Below, one piece after another: positions 44,315-52,940 of a stretch of DNA of 64,000 bases; position 1 is the first letter of the stretch; each line of letters begins with the position of its first letter. The notes beneath the pieces were generated by a model. It saw only the letters and a list, made by a program, of their open reading frames with translations, was not told the origin of the DNA and ran no database searches. Origin of the DNA: Paenibacillus polymyxa (lineage in GTDB: Bacteria > Bacillota > Bacilli > Paenibacillales > Paenibacillaceae); NCBI RefSeq assembly GCF_015710975.1, contig NZ_CP049783.1, positions 4,073,501 through 4,137,500 of the forward strand, written 5' to 3'. The position numbers and the translations under genes were made by a program.

Positions 44315-44932
44315 TCATGTTTTGTTGGCGCGCCTAACTCTTTTTCGGTAAAGTACAAATCCGCCACCTACCAGTGCAGTATATAGCAGTAAAATAAACA
44401 AACCCGTGATTGGATGTTCCGCAAAGGTACCGCCTGCATAAGCATACACTGCAATTGCGGGAAGCTTGCCGATCGCTGTGCCTAGCATAAAGCTCCAGAA
44501 CGGAAACCCTGCTACTCCGGCATATACATTTACAGCTGCCTGAGGAATGACTGGAATCAGGCGAGCCAGTAGCACAGCAGTAAAAGGCTCTTTCTCCATG
44601 ACCTGATTGAAGCGCTCCAGTGCGGGAACACGCTCCAAATAAGCACGTCCTTTGTCACGAAACAGGGTACGTACGGCACTGTATACGACCAACGCAGCGA
44701 AAGTAGTGCCAAGCCAGCAAATCAGAGCACCTTGCCAGGCGCCTGCTGCATAAGCAATGGAAGCGATAATCAGCTTGTAAGGGATGAACGGAATTAACGC
44801 GAATAAAAATGCGAGCAGCAGCAGAACCGGAAAGGAGGTTTGTTTGTCCGCCCATGCTAGCCAGTCATATCTGTAGATAAACGCGATGCAGAACAGCGAA
44901 ACATAAGCCGCGGGGAGTAACCATTTTTTCAT
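44315..44932 (-). CDS. TVP38/TMEM64 (DedA superfamily) membrane protein
   Basis: A 205-residue protein with about six hydrophobic segments and the family core LLARLIPVIPQAAVNVYAG followed by FWSFMLGTAIGKLP. DedA-superfamily members are linked to lipid-carrier recycling and membrane homeostasis. The exact substrate is unknown here. AAAGAGGT precedes the ATG. Confidence 0.88.
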   Translation of the reverse strand: MKKWLLPAAYVSLFCIAFIYRYDWLAWADKQTSFPVLLLLAFLFALIPFIPYKLIIASIAYAAGAWQGALICWLGTTFAALVVYSAVRTLFRDKGRAYLERVPALERFNQVMEKEPFTAVLLARLIPVIPQAAVNVYAGVAGFPFWSFMLGTAIGKLPAIAVYAYAGGTFAEHPITGLFILLLYTALVGGGFVLYRKRVRRANKT

Positions 44933-44989
44933 TTACATACCTCTTTCAATATCCCTGTTCGGCTTTTTGCTTATACAGAAAAAATAGGG

Positions 44990-45018
44990 TTCACATTCCC
45001 AAAAATGTATGCTATACT
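44990..45018 (+). promoter_or_regulatory. Sigma-A promoter of the riboswitch-terC transcript
   Basis: TTCACA (44990-44995), a 17-base spacer, TATACT (45013-45018). Both boxes match consensus at 5 of 6 positions. The riboswitch starts about 17 bases after the -10. Confidence 0.8.
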
Positions 45019-45034
45019 GCCACTAACAGAATAG

Positions 45035-45167
45035 TTCCCAAAGGGGAGTAGCTCAGCGAGTAAAGTCGTCATTACGGGATTCTTAATCCCCGGCTTTATT
45101 GGCAACGTAATGTTGTAAGCGAGACCTTTGCCAGGATTTTAGGAATCCGGGTAAATGGTCTTTTTTT
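45035..45167 (+). ncRNA. yybP-ykoY (manganese) riboswitch
   Basis: The 5' element AAGGGGAGTAGC and the 3' element CGTAATGTTGTAAGCGAGACC, split over the two Mn-binding loops, fit the family closely. The end (45122-45167) folds into an intrinsic terminator with AGACC/GGTCT and seven T. Mn2+ binding normally favours read-through into the exporter gene. Confidence 0.93.
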
Positions 45168-45184
45168 GATGCCAAAATGGGGTC

Positions 45185-45222
45185 AAGCGCCGTTTCCGGA
45201 TTCCGCGAAATGGCGCTTTTTT
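45185..45222 (+). terminator. Second terminator between riboswitch and terC
   Basis: AAGCGCC-(G)-TTTC paired with GAAA-(T)-GGCGCTT, then six T, only 18 bases after the riboswitch terminator. Confidence 0.85.
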
Positions 45223-45282
45223 AGTATAAAGCGCTGAACTATGTACAGTATAACAAATAAATAAAGAAGGTGGGAGACACGT

Positions 45283-45972
45283 ATGGATTTTTTGTCAATT
45301 GAGTTTTTAACCGCATTATTGTCCATCATTGTCATTGATCTGGTGCTAGCTGGTGACAATGCGATCGTAATCGGCTTGGCGGCGCGGAATGTTGATAAGG
45401 CCAATCAAAAGAAGGTCATTATCTGGGGGACGGTGGGAGCAGTCATCATTCGTGTGATTGCTACCGTGCTGGTCACATACTTACTGCAAATATATGGATT
45501 GCGTTTGGTTGGGGGTCTCGCCCTTATCTATATCGCCTATAAGTTGTTGGTCGAAGAGAAAAAACATGAAATTTCAGCTACAAATCAGATGTGGGCAGCG
45601 ATTCGCACCATTATTATTGCGGATACAATGATGGGACTCGATAATGTGCTTGCTGTTGCGGGAGCCGCTCATGGAGATATGCTACTTGTTATTCTCGGTC
45701 TGGCAATTTCCGTTCCGATCATGGTGTGGGGAAGCACGATTATTCTGAAACTGACAGAACGTTACCCGGTAGTGATTACGATTGGAGCCGCAGTATTAGC
45801 GTATACCGCTGCTAAAATGGTGGTGGCTGAGCCATTAATTGCACACTGGTTCGCAAATGGAGTCGTTAAATATGGTTTCGAAGCCTTGGTTGTAGTTTTG
45901 GTTGTAGCCATTGGGATGCGTGTTAAAAAAATAAAAAGTGAGAAAACAAAAAAGGAAGCATTGCACGCATAA
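45283..45972 (+). CDS. TerC-family membrane protein, probable Mn2+ exporter (YjbE/YkoY group)
   Basis: A 229-residue protein with seven TM segments and the two acidic motifs of the family, LAGDNAIVIG and GLDNVLAVAG. B. subtilis relatives behind the same riboswitch help metallate exported proteins with Mn2+ and protect against Mn excess. GAAGGTGGGAG precedes the ATG. The riboswitch upstream makes a manganese role likely. Confidence 0.92.
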   Translation: MDFLSIEFLTALLSIIVIDLVLAGDNAIVIGLAARNVDKANQKKVIIWGTVGAVIIRVIATVLVTYLLQIYGLRLVGGLALIYIAYKLLVEEKKHEISATNQMWAAIRTIIIADTMMGLDNVLAVAGAAHGDMLLVILGLAISVPIMVWGSTIILKLTERYPVVITIGAAVLAYTAAKMVVAEPLIAHWFANGVVKYGFEALVVVLVVAIGMRVKKIKSEKTKKEALHA

Positions 45973-46020
45973 GCTGACTTATATTGAAGTAATCTGGCTG
46001 AAGCTGGATACTCAAGTCTT

Positions 46021-46066
46021 AGAGGCTGTTCCGTCAGGTCCATCTGGATCGGGAGTAGCCTCTTTT
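46021..46066 (+). terminator. Terminator after terC
   Basis: AGAGGCT/AGCCTCT stem with TTTT after it. Confidence 0.7.
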
Positions 46067-46134
46067 CTTTGCTTGTCAGCGGACTTCCATGTAAACTAGA
46101 CAACAGATGAAATGAGTATTAGAGGTGGAACGAT

Positions 46135-47079
46135 ATGGACAAGCAAATCAAGACAAGAGTAGCGATTGCAGGATTGGGTGGTATCGCTCGTAAAGTGTAC
46201 CTGCCGTTACTGTCTGCACACCAAGGCGTAGACATCGTAGGTGTCATGAACCGTTCACAGGAGCCGGTTAGTTCTACTATGGAGCAGTATAGACTACCTA
46301 GAGGAACGACGGATATGAAGGAAATGCTGGCATGGGAGCCGGAAGCTGTATTTATACATGCGGCCACCGAAGCACATTTTGACCTAGTCATGGCGTGTAT
46401 TGAAAAAGGGATAGCGGTGTACGTGGATAAACCATTGTCCTATGATGTTCGTCAGAATCTGGAAATGACTGCTTTCGCGGAGGCACAGGCTGTACTGCTG
46501 GCGGTAGGTTTTAATCGGCGTTTTGCTCCGCACTATGTGGCTGCAAAAGCTTGGCTAGAGGAAGTGGGTGGTTTCAGTCAATGTGCGGCGATTAAACACC
46601 GAACTGGATATGATCGTAGACCGGCGGCACAGACGGTTTATGATGATTTAATTCACATGCTTGACTTGCTATTATGGCTGGGTGGCGATGATTATGAGCA
46701 ACTGCATAGTAGTCTGAATACAACGAGTGAAGGTTACATGGACGCTGCATTTGGGACTTTGCGTTTGGGGGATGCTGCCGGTACATACAGTATGAGCAGA
46801 CAGGCAGGGGCTGACATAGAGAAGCTGGAGCTTCACGGGGCAGGACGGTCTGTTGAGGTAACGAATATGGAACAGGCTGTTTTCATGCAAAAAAATAATT
46901 TATCACAAACTCAAACTTTTGGAAGTTGGGATACAATATTAGAAAGACGGGGATTTACCGGGGTGGTGAATCATTTTCTGGAGCATATTCATCGTCCGGA
47001 GAAGTGTGCGATACAAGCTGGAAAAGTCCTGGAAAGCCATATGCTGGCAGAAGAACTGATTAGTCGTTTGCGTAATTAA
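46135..47079 (+). CDS. Gfo/Idh/MocA family oxidoreductase
   Basis: A 314-residue NAD(P)-dependent dehydrogenase. The Rossmann motif is IAGLGGIARKVYLP. The family lysine sits in VDKPLSYD, where most members have EKP. The C-terminal domain includes YDDLIHMLDLLLW with the catalytic histidine. It resembles the short YvaA/virulence-factor-like members. The substrate is unknown. GAGGTGG precedes the ATG. Confidence 0.85.
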   Translation: MDKQIKTRVAIAGLGGIARKVYLPLLSAHQGVDIVGVMNRSQEPVSSTMEQYRLPRGTTDMKEMLAWEPEAVFIHAATEAHFDLVMACIEKGIAVYVDKPLSYDVRQNLEMTAFAEAQAVLLAVGFNRRFAPHYVAAKAWLEEVGGFSQCAAIKHRTGYDRRPAAQTVYDDLIHMLDLLLWLGGDDYEQLHSSLNTTSEGYMDAAFGTLRLGDAAGTYSMSRQAGADIEKLELHGAGRSVEVTNMEQAVFMQKNNLSQTQTFGSWDTILERRGFTGVVNHFLEHIHRPEKCAIQAGKVLESHMLAEELISRLRN

Positions 47080-47136
47080 TAAGGAACCATGACGATCGAG
47101 ACATCAAGAGTTATAGGTTGAAGGAGAAATGTATCA

Positions 47137-47454
47137 ATGGAAGACAACCGCGGAAAACAGTTAGAAGAAGCCATCATTGAAAATTATAAGCAAGAAGAAG
47201 ATATGATGATCCTTGTGTTTGCTCAATGGTGCATTAATAACGGCTTGGAGCCAGAGGAATTATATCGTGTAGCGTATCCACAGCAGGATAGCAACGAGCG
47301 TCTGCTACGAATACGCAAACTGACTGTATCGCGCGAAGAAGCAGGTGATATTCCGCTGGATACGGTATTAGGTGTGCTGTCCATGTTCGGAAATGAGGAC
47401 TTGGCGATGGTCGTATCCGAGGCGGCTGCCCAGCTCCCGTCGGAACGAAAATAA
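47137..47454 (+). CDS. Small acidic protein of unknown function
   Basis: A 105-residue protein with AQWCINNGLEPEELYRVAYP and LDTVLGVLSMFGNEDLAMVVSEAA, apparently all-helical. It has a GAAGGAGAAATG-type ribosome site. I do not recognise a domain. It lies 57 bases after the Gfo/Idh gene and is probably cotranscribed with it. Confidence 0.7.
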   Translation: MEDNRGKQLEEAIIENYKQEEDMMILVFAQWCINNGLEPEELYRVAYPQQDSNERLLRIRKLTVSREEAGDIPLDTVLGVLSMFGNEDLAMVVSEAAAQLPSERK

Positions 47455-47549
47455 GTCCAGCTAAAATAAAACATCTGGCAAAATCATCATAACATCGTGT
47501 AAATAAACTATTTACTGAGGATATTGTTGATCGGGAGGGTAAGCTGACG

Positions 47550-47828
47550 ATGGAAGATATACCTGTGCCAAGCACTTGTAAAGGCTGTGAAAGAGATATC
47601 GCTTTATCGGAAGAGCAAATTACCAGAATACTAAACAATATGAGACCCAAAATGGAATGTGTAAACGATGAAGTGTACGAAGCCAGACTGTTGGCCTGCG
47701 CACAATGCAATGAGTTAATGTCGGGGCATACATGTGGCAGTAGCGGAAGTATTGTTCGTATACGTGCCCTGGCAGCAGCTCAAAATTGTCCCAGCTACCA
47801 TGGTTCACGTTGGCAAGGATCAGCTTGA
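47550..47828 (+). CDS. DUF6171-like zinc-ribbon small protein
   Basis: A 92-residue protein with six cysteines: CKGCERDI, then CAQCNELMSGHTCG, then NCPSYHGSRW. This spacing and ending match the DUF6171 family of small metal-binding proteins. The function is unknown. GGGAGGGT lies upstream. Confidence 0.7.
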   Translation: MEDIPVPSTCKGCERDIALSEEQITRILNNMRPKMECVNDEVYEARLLACAQCNELMSGHTCGSSGSIVRIRALAAAQNCPSYHGSRWQGSA

Positions 47829-47940
47829 AAAATGTAAAGCCCAGACTCAGTTAAACCTGAGATTACAGGCTAAAGTAGTCATCCCCTGGTCTGCCTTAAT
47901 GGCGGACCTTTTTAGTTTGCTTGGACTTTGTTGTTAGCAA

Positions 47941-47969
47941 TTGACAAATTGTAGACAATAAAATATATT
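47941..47969 (+). promoter_or_regulatory. Strong sigma-A promoter of the arabinofuranosidase
   Basis: Consensus TTGACA (47941-47946), a 17-base spacer, TATATT (47964-47969). It lies 183 bases before the start codon. Confidence 0.75.
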
Positions 47970-48061
47970 AAACACGTAAAATGTTTTTATTTAATTATTA
48001 ATATTTATATTAATTAACAGGTTTTTAGGCATGACAACGTGTAACATTAGAGTCCAAAAAG

Positions 48062-48107
48062 TAACGGTAGTGAGAGTGTAATTTATACCGTTATGAAAGC
48101 GTAATCA
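48062..48107. promoter_or_regulatory. Operator region of the arabinofuranosidase: inverted repeat plus cre site
   Basis: TAACGGTA (48062-48069) and TACCGTTA (48086-48093) form an 8-bp inverted repeat. The cre-like TGAAAGCGTAATCA (48094-48107, 13 of 14 to consensus) abuts it. Both lie downstream of the promoter, suggesting repression as a roadblock. Confidence 0.6.
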
Positions 48108-48151
48108 TTATGTGGTATTCCAACAATCTTAATGTTTTGGGAGGGTTTGTT

Positions 48152-49636
48152 GTGAAGGGTTCTGTTATTGTAAATACCGATTGGGAACAGGGCATAATTA
48201 ATAAAAATATTTATGGGCAATTTGCTGAGCATCTTGGACGATGCATTTATGAAGGCTTATGGGTGGGACAGGACTCTCCAATCCCTCACACTGACGGAAT
48301 TCGAAATGATGTGGTAGAAGCGCTGAAACAGCTGAACATTCCTGTGCTGCGCTGGCCTGGGGGCTGTTTTGCGGATGAATATCATTGGAAAGATGGGATT
48401 GGACCGAAAGAAAACCGCAAAAGAATGGTAAATACGCACTGGGGCGGTGTGGTTGAAAATAACCATTTTGGTACACATGAGTTTTTCCAGCTGTGTGAGC
48501 TATTGAATGCAGAGCCGTATATTTGTGGGAATGTAGGCAGTGGTACAGTGCAGGAAATGTCGGAGTGGGTAGAGTACATGACCTTTGACGGGGAGTCCCC
48601 TATGGCTGCATGGCGTCAGGAAAACGGTCGTGAAAAACCTTGGAAGCTCAAATATTTTGGAGTAGGTAACGAAAACTGGGGCTGTGGCGGTAACATGCGC
48701 CCTGAATATTATGCCGACTTGTATCGCTGCTATCAGACATATGTCCGTAACTATGGAGAGAATCGCATTTATCGAATAGCTGGTGGGGCGAATGTGGATG
48801 ATTACCGTTGGACCGAAGTGCTGATGCGCGAAGCCGGGCATCTGATGGACGGTTTGAGTCTACACAACTACACAATTCCGGGGAGTTGGGAAGGGAAACG
48901 ACACGCAGTTGGTTTTGATGAAGCAGAATGGTTTGAGACGATGAAAAAATCATTGCATATGGATGAACTGATTACTCGTCACTCTGCCATTATGGACCAA
49001 TATGATCCTGACAAACGGGTCGGGCTGATCGTCGATGAATGGGGAACTTGGTTCCTGACCGAGCCGGGTACCAATCCTGGCTTCCTTTATCAGCAAAATA
49101 CGATGCGGGATGCGCTGGTAGCCGGACTACACCTGCACATATTCCATAATCATCATGATCGTGTGCAAATGACCAACATTGCTCAAATGGTCAACGTTTT
49201 GCAAGCGATGGTTTTGACAGAAGGCCCTGCTATGCTGTTGACGCCGACATACCATGTATTTGAAATGTTCAAAGTGCATCAGGATGCACAAGCACTGGCA
49301 ATTCATGCGAAGGTAGGCAACTATGAGTATGATGGAGATTCCATCCCACAAGTAAGTGTGTCCGCCTCTAAGGCACAAGATGGCTTTATTCATATAAGCT
49401 TATGCAACGTCCATCCAGGTGAATCGGCAAATTTGAGCCTTGAACTAAGAGGGCTCGAAGAGGTTAAGGAGATCAATGGTGTTGTCTTAGCCAGTGACGA
49501 TATGCAGGCACATAATACATTTGATCAGCCAGAGCGGGTGAAAAAGGAAGCTTTTACATCTTATCAACTGCAAGAACAGCATTTGGATGTTACGCTGCCA
49601 CCAATGTCAGTTGTGATGCTGACGATTGCTCCGTAA
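48152..49636 (+). CDS. abfA: GH51 alpha-L-arabinofuranosidase
   Basis: A 494-residue intracellular enzyme that releases L-arabinose from arabinan and arabinoxylan oligosaccharides. The acid/base Glu174 lies in GNENWG and the nucleophile Glu296 in VDEWGTW. The [13 protein letters not shown] segment is typical. There is no signal peptide. The GTG at 48152 follows GGGAGGG; the ATG at 48110 lies next to the cre site and lacks a ribosome site. No arabinose operon is nearby. Confidence 0.94.
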   Translation: MKGSVIVNTDWEQGIINKNIYGQFAEHLGRCIYEGLWVGQDSPIPHTDGIRNDVVEALKQLNIPVLRWPGGCFADEYHWKDGIGPKENRKRMVNTHWGGVVENNHFGTHEFFQLCELLNAEPYICGNVGSGTVQEMSEWVEYMTFDGESPMAAWRQENGREKPWKLKYFGVGNENWGCGGNMRPEYYADLYRCYQTYVRNYGENRIYRIAGGANVDDYRWTEVLMREAGHLMDGLSLHNYTIPGSWEGKRHAVGFDEAEWFETMKKSLHMDELITRHSAIMDQYDPDKRVGLIVDEWGTWFLTEPGTNPGFLYQQNTMRDALVAGLHLHIFHNHHDRVQMTNIAQMVNVLQAMVLTEGPAMLLTPTYHVFEMFKVHQDAQALAIHAKVGNYEYDGDSIPQVSVSASKAQDGFIHISLCNVHPGESANLSLELRGLEEVKEINGVVLASDDMQAHNTFDQPERVKKEAFTSYQLQEQHLDVTLPPMSVVMLTIAP

Positions 49637-49676
49637 AAACAGATTGTGGTATGTGAGTAGTATCGTATATTGTTAT

Positions 49677-49715
49677 AAAAAAAGAGAGAGCGTTCCCCTG
49701 AACGCTCTCTTTTTC
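49677..49715. terminator. Bidirectional terminator
   Basis: AAAAAGAGAGAGCGTTC/GAACGCTCTCTTTTT with a 4-nt loop. It serves both the arabinofuranosidase and the convergent AraC gene. Confidence 0.95.
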
Positions 49716-50534
49716 CTACAATTGCTCGCGATGAATCAACCTGAATTCCTTGGGCGACATACCAAAGCGGGAACGAAATACACGATGAAAGTATGTGTAG
49801 TTAGCAAATCCTGACGATTCGGCGGCTTGTTCCAGTGACATGGGACTGAAAATGATACGCTCCCTTGCCATGTTGAGCCTGATGTCCAGTGTGTACTGCA
49901 TAATGCTCGTATCGAACGTTTCTTTAAAAAGGTGTACCGCTCGTGATACGCTGATTCCAACGTGTGAAGAGACATCATCCAGCTTAAAATTAGATGATGC
50001 ATTTTCTTCAATATAATTTTTTATCTGATAAGCAAGATAGTTATGATGAGTAGCAATGGGCTGCTCAGATAGTATACGGTCAAACTCCAAACATAAAATG
50101 CGTATGTAATAGCTTGATATTTCCGGGTAAGGATTAGAAATACGTCGCTGCTCCAACACGAGCTGACGAAATAGACCAAGCAGGGCTTCTGTGAGTTGAA
50201 CCTTAATTCGGTTGGGACGTTTGTGATGATTCCACCACTCATCTACCCACGGACCACCGAAAAAAATGTGATAATCCCCACTTTCAACAACCTGTTCTCC
50301 CATGGGATTCAACTCACTGTGAATATCCAGTTCATAAGGCTCGGTTGGATTGAACAGCAGCAGATCACCTGCCTCAATCCGTGTCATTTTCCCGTCAATG
50401 CGTGCTTGACAGCGTCCATCTGTTTGCAGACGGAATAAATAATTTTTGATTCCATCAGGCTGGTTCGAATAAAAGGGCTTACGGTGGAAGGAATAGCCTG
50501 CGGTAAGAACCTGGCAAGGCTCAATGATAGACAT
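49716..50534 (-). CDS. AraC-family regulator of the keto-sugar cluster
   Basis: A 272-residue protein. An N-terminal cupin (ARIDGKMTRIEAGDLLLFNPTEPYE, in parts) is followed by two HTH units (LDDVSSHVGISVSRAVHLF and GFANYTYFHRVFRSRFGMSPKEF). AAAGGAG precedes the ATG at 50534. It is divergent from the cluster at 50.7-54.7 kb and is its likely regulator. Confidence 0.88.
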   Translation of the reverse strand: MSIIEPCQVLTAGYSFHRKPFYSNQPDGIKNYLFRLQTDGRCQARIDGKMTRIEAGDLLLFNPTEPYELDIHSELNPMGEQVVESGDYHIFFGGPWVDEWWNHHKRPNRIKVQLTEALLGLFRQLVLEQRRISNPYPEISSYYIRILCLEFDRILSEQPIATHHNYLAYQIKNYIEENASSNFKLDDVSSHVGISVSRAVHLFKETFDTSIMQYTLDIRLNMARERIIFSPMSLEQAAESSGFANYTYFHRVFRSRFGMSPKEFRLIHREQL

Positions 50535-50651
50535 GATGATGACTCCTTTGGGCATATGGCTGTTTCAAATATTGACCAGATTGTTCATGTTTTAATCATA
50601 TTATTCATTTTAAACGAAAGCAAAATAGAATACCATGTGAACTGTAAAGCT

Positions 50652-50681
50652 TACATGTTAGATGAGAAAGTACATGTTAGA
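50652..50681 (+). repeat. Direct repeat TACATGTTAGA, period 19
   Basis: Copies at 50652-50662 and 50671-50681 lie between the AraC gene and the cluster. The short palindrome TGTAAAGCTTACA (50643-50655) overlaps the first copy. This is a candidate operator. Confidence 0.45.
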
Positions 50682-50973
50682 GGCCAAGGAGTGTGAAGAC
50701 GTAAAACGAATCAAGGCCGGGATTATCAGCTGTGGTAACACTAGCTCGGTATATCTTAAAATTCTCCAAACCAACCCGCCCTTTGAAGTAGTGACCTTTG
50801 GTGATCTATTGAATGGAAGGGCCAAGGAGAGGGTCGATAAATTGAGTGTTGAAAACGTATACAAAGTGGAAGGATCGATGCTTCGGCTTGAGATGGAGCT
50901 TGCATTCATCTGCCGGTACCTGGCTGCCAGGCACTGCAGATGTGCGATACCAGAGGCGGGCAAGCAGGTGTAA
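50662..50973 (+). pseudogene. Gfo/Idh/MocA oxidoreductase, N-terminal remnant
   Basis: Residues KRIKAGIISCGNTSSVYLK then FEVVTFGDLLNGRAKERVDKL are the Rossmann start of a Gfo/Idh enzyme. After about 75 residues the sequence degenerates into CRYLAARHCRCAIPEAGKQV, where only EAGK-V remains of the EAGKHVxxEKP region, and then stops. About 270 residues are missing. It is the first gene of the cluster. Confidence 0.75.
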
Positions 50974-51020
50974 TGGAACAGATATAACGGGAATTCATCC
51001 TGACAAAGAGGTGAAGGAGA

Positions 51021-51788
51021 ATGACTAAAGTAGGATTGCAATTATACACAGTTAGGGAAGAGATTGAACAGGATTTTGAAGGTACATTGCGCAAGGTAGC
51101 TGAGCTGGGCTACAAAGGGGTTGAGTTTCATAACTTTTTCGGACGTAGTGCCAAGGATGTCAGAGCGCTTTTGGATGAGCTGAATCTGGAGGTTGTCGGA
51201 ACCCATATACAATACAGCCGCTTGCTGCATCATTTGGATGAGGAAATTGCATATCACAAAGAATTGGGCAATAAATACCTCATTGTTCCTTATTTAACCG
51301 AAGAAGAGCGGGAGTGGGATGACCTTTTTGTTAATCTGAATCATATTGGTGAAAAAGTAAAGGAGCATGGGTTGATACTCGCCTATCACAATCATGATTT
51401 TGAACTAACAGAGAAAATCAATGATCGCCCGGTATTCGATGCTCTATATGATGCGGTTCCCGATGATTTGTTACAGGTCGAAATGGATACTTGTTGGGTA
51501 TACTATGGAGGCTATGATCCAGTGGAATACATCGGACGATATCGTGGACGCCTACCTATCATTCACTTAAAGGATATGGCACGTGACGAGCAGCAGAAAG
51601 CAATTACTGTAGAGTTAGGCAAAGGAGAAGTGCAGCTTCAGGCTATTACAGACGCCGCTATTGAAGCAGGTGTGGATTGGGTTGTCGTGGAACAGGATTT
51701 CAGCTCAAATCCTCCAATCGAAAGCATTGAAACCAGTATGAAGTGGCTCCAACAATACGCAGCTCAAGGAGGAAATATTCATGTCTAA
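51021..51788 (+). CDS. Sugar phosphate isomerase/epimerase (xylose isomerase-like TIM barrel)
   Basis: A 255-residue protein. Probable metal ligands lie in LAYHNHDFE, VEMDTCW, IIHLKD and VVVEQD. The start MTKVGLQLYTVREE is typical. Relatives act as isomerases, epimerases or lyases on keto-sugars. GGTGAAGGAG precedes the ATG. Its end overlaps the next gene by 8 bases. Confidence 0.88.
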   Translation: MTKVGLQLYTVREEIEQDFEGTLRKVAELGYKGVEFHNFFGRSAKDVRALLDELNLEVVGTHIQYSRLLHHLDEEIAYHKELGNKYLIVPYLTEEEREWDDLFVNLNHIGEKVKEHGLILAYHNHDFELTEKINDRPVFDALYDAVPDDLLQVEMDTCWVYYGGYDPVEYIGRYRGRLPIIHLKDMARDEQQKAITVELGKGEVQLQAITDAAIEAGVDWVVVEQDFSSNPPIESIETSMKWLQQYAAQGGNIHV

Positions 51789-52863
51789 AACACTCAAGAT
51801 CGGGATTATCGGTTGTGGGGGCATTGCCAACGGCAAACACTTGCCGAGTCTTGCCAAGCAAAAGAGAGCAGAAATCATTGCATTCTGTGACATTATACCA
51901 GAACGTGCTGAAGAGGCTGCTGAAAAGTATGGTGCAGAAGGATCGCAAGTTTATAGCGATTACCGTCAGTTGCTAGAAAATAAAGACATTGAAGTTGTAC
52001 ATGTATGTACCCCTAACGACTCGCACTCAGAAATTACAGTAGCGGCGCTGGAGGCAGGTAAGCATGTGCTATGTGAAAAGCCGATGGCTAAAACTGCTGA
52101 GCAGGCACGGGAAATGCTTGATGCGGCCAACCGTACAGGCAAAAAGCTGTCCATTGCTTATCAAAATCGTTATCGTGATGACAGTCTGTATCTGAAGCAA
52201 TTGGTCGAGCAAGGAGAGCTTGGTGAGATTTATCTGGGTAAAGCCATTGCTCTACGCCGCCGTGCGGTTCCAACCTGGGGAGTGTTCTTGGATGAAGAGA
52301 AACAGGGGGGTGGCCCGCTTATTGATATCGGCACACACGCACTCGACCTGACACTTTGGCTGATGGATAATTACAAGCCTAAAAGCGTACTAGGTTCAAC
52401 CTTCCATAAGCTGGGAGACCGAAAAAATGCAGCAAACGCTTTTGGACCGTGGAATCCTGATGAATTTAAAGTAGAGGACTCAGCTTTTGGATTCATCACC
52501 ATGCAAAATGGAGCTACAATTGTATTGGAATCCAGCTGGGCATTAAATGTTGTAGAGTTTGGTGAAGCCAAGACGTTGTTATGCGGTACCGAAGGCGGAG
52601 CAGATATGCAGGATGGATTGCGCATTAACGGAGAAAAGAATAGCCGTTTGTTTGATACAAAAATAGATCTGAATGCAGGAGGAGTTGCCTTTTACTCCGG
52701 TGAAACGGAAAATGAAGCAGACCGTGAAGCCCGTCTGTGGATCGAATCTATTCTGGACGACAAAGAACTTCTTGTGAAGCCGGAGCAGGCACTGGTTGTT
52801 ACTGAAATTTTGGAAGCCATCTATGAATCGGCCCGCACGGGAAAAGCAGTTTACTTTGACTAA
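51781..52863 (+). CDS. Gfo/Idh/MocA family sugar dehydrogenase
   Basis: A 360-residue protein. The dinucleotide motif is IIGCGGIANGKHLP, the catalytic lysine lies in CEKPMAK, and the catalytic Asp/His lie in PLIDIGTHALDLTLW. It is likely to oxidise a sugar or glycoside hydroxyl to a keto group with bound NAD. AAGGAGG lies within the preceding gene, so the two are translationally coupled. Confidence 0.9.
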   Translation: MSKTLKIGIIGCGGIANGKHLPSLAKQKRAEIIAFCDIIPERAEEAAEKYGAEGSQVYSDYRQLLENKDIEVVHVCTPNDSHSEITVAALEAGKHVLCEKPMAKTAEQAREMLDAANRTGKKLSIAYQNRYRDDSLYLKQLVEQGELGEIYLGKAIALRRRAVPTWGVFLDEEKQGGGPLIDIGTHALDLTLWLMDNYKPKSVLGSTFHKLGDRKNAANAFGPWNPDEFKVEDSAFGFITMQNGATIVLESSWALNVVEFGEAKTLLCGTEGGADMQDGLRINGEKNSRLFDTKIDLNAGGVAFYSGETENEADREARLWIESILDDKELLVKPEQALVVTEILEAIYESARTGKAVYFD

Positions 52864-52940
52864 GCCTATAATTATCCCGAATAGACAATCACTATAATGA
52901 AAGCAGCTTTTTTCACATATGATACAGGGAGGGATTTCTT

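Noticed and set aside
45041..45070. tRNA-like look of AAGGGGAGTAGCTCAG
   Set aside because: No acceptor stem or T-arm follows; the whole element fits the yybP-ykoY riboswitch.
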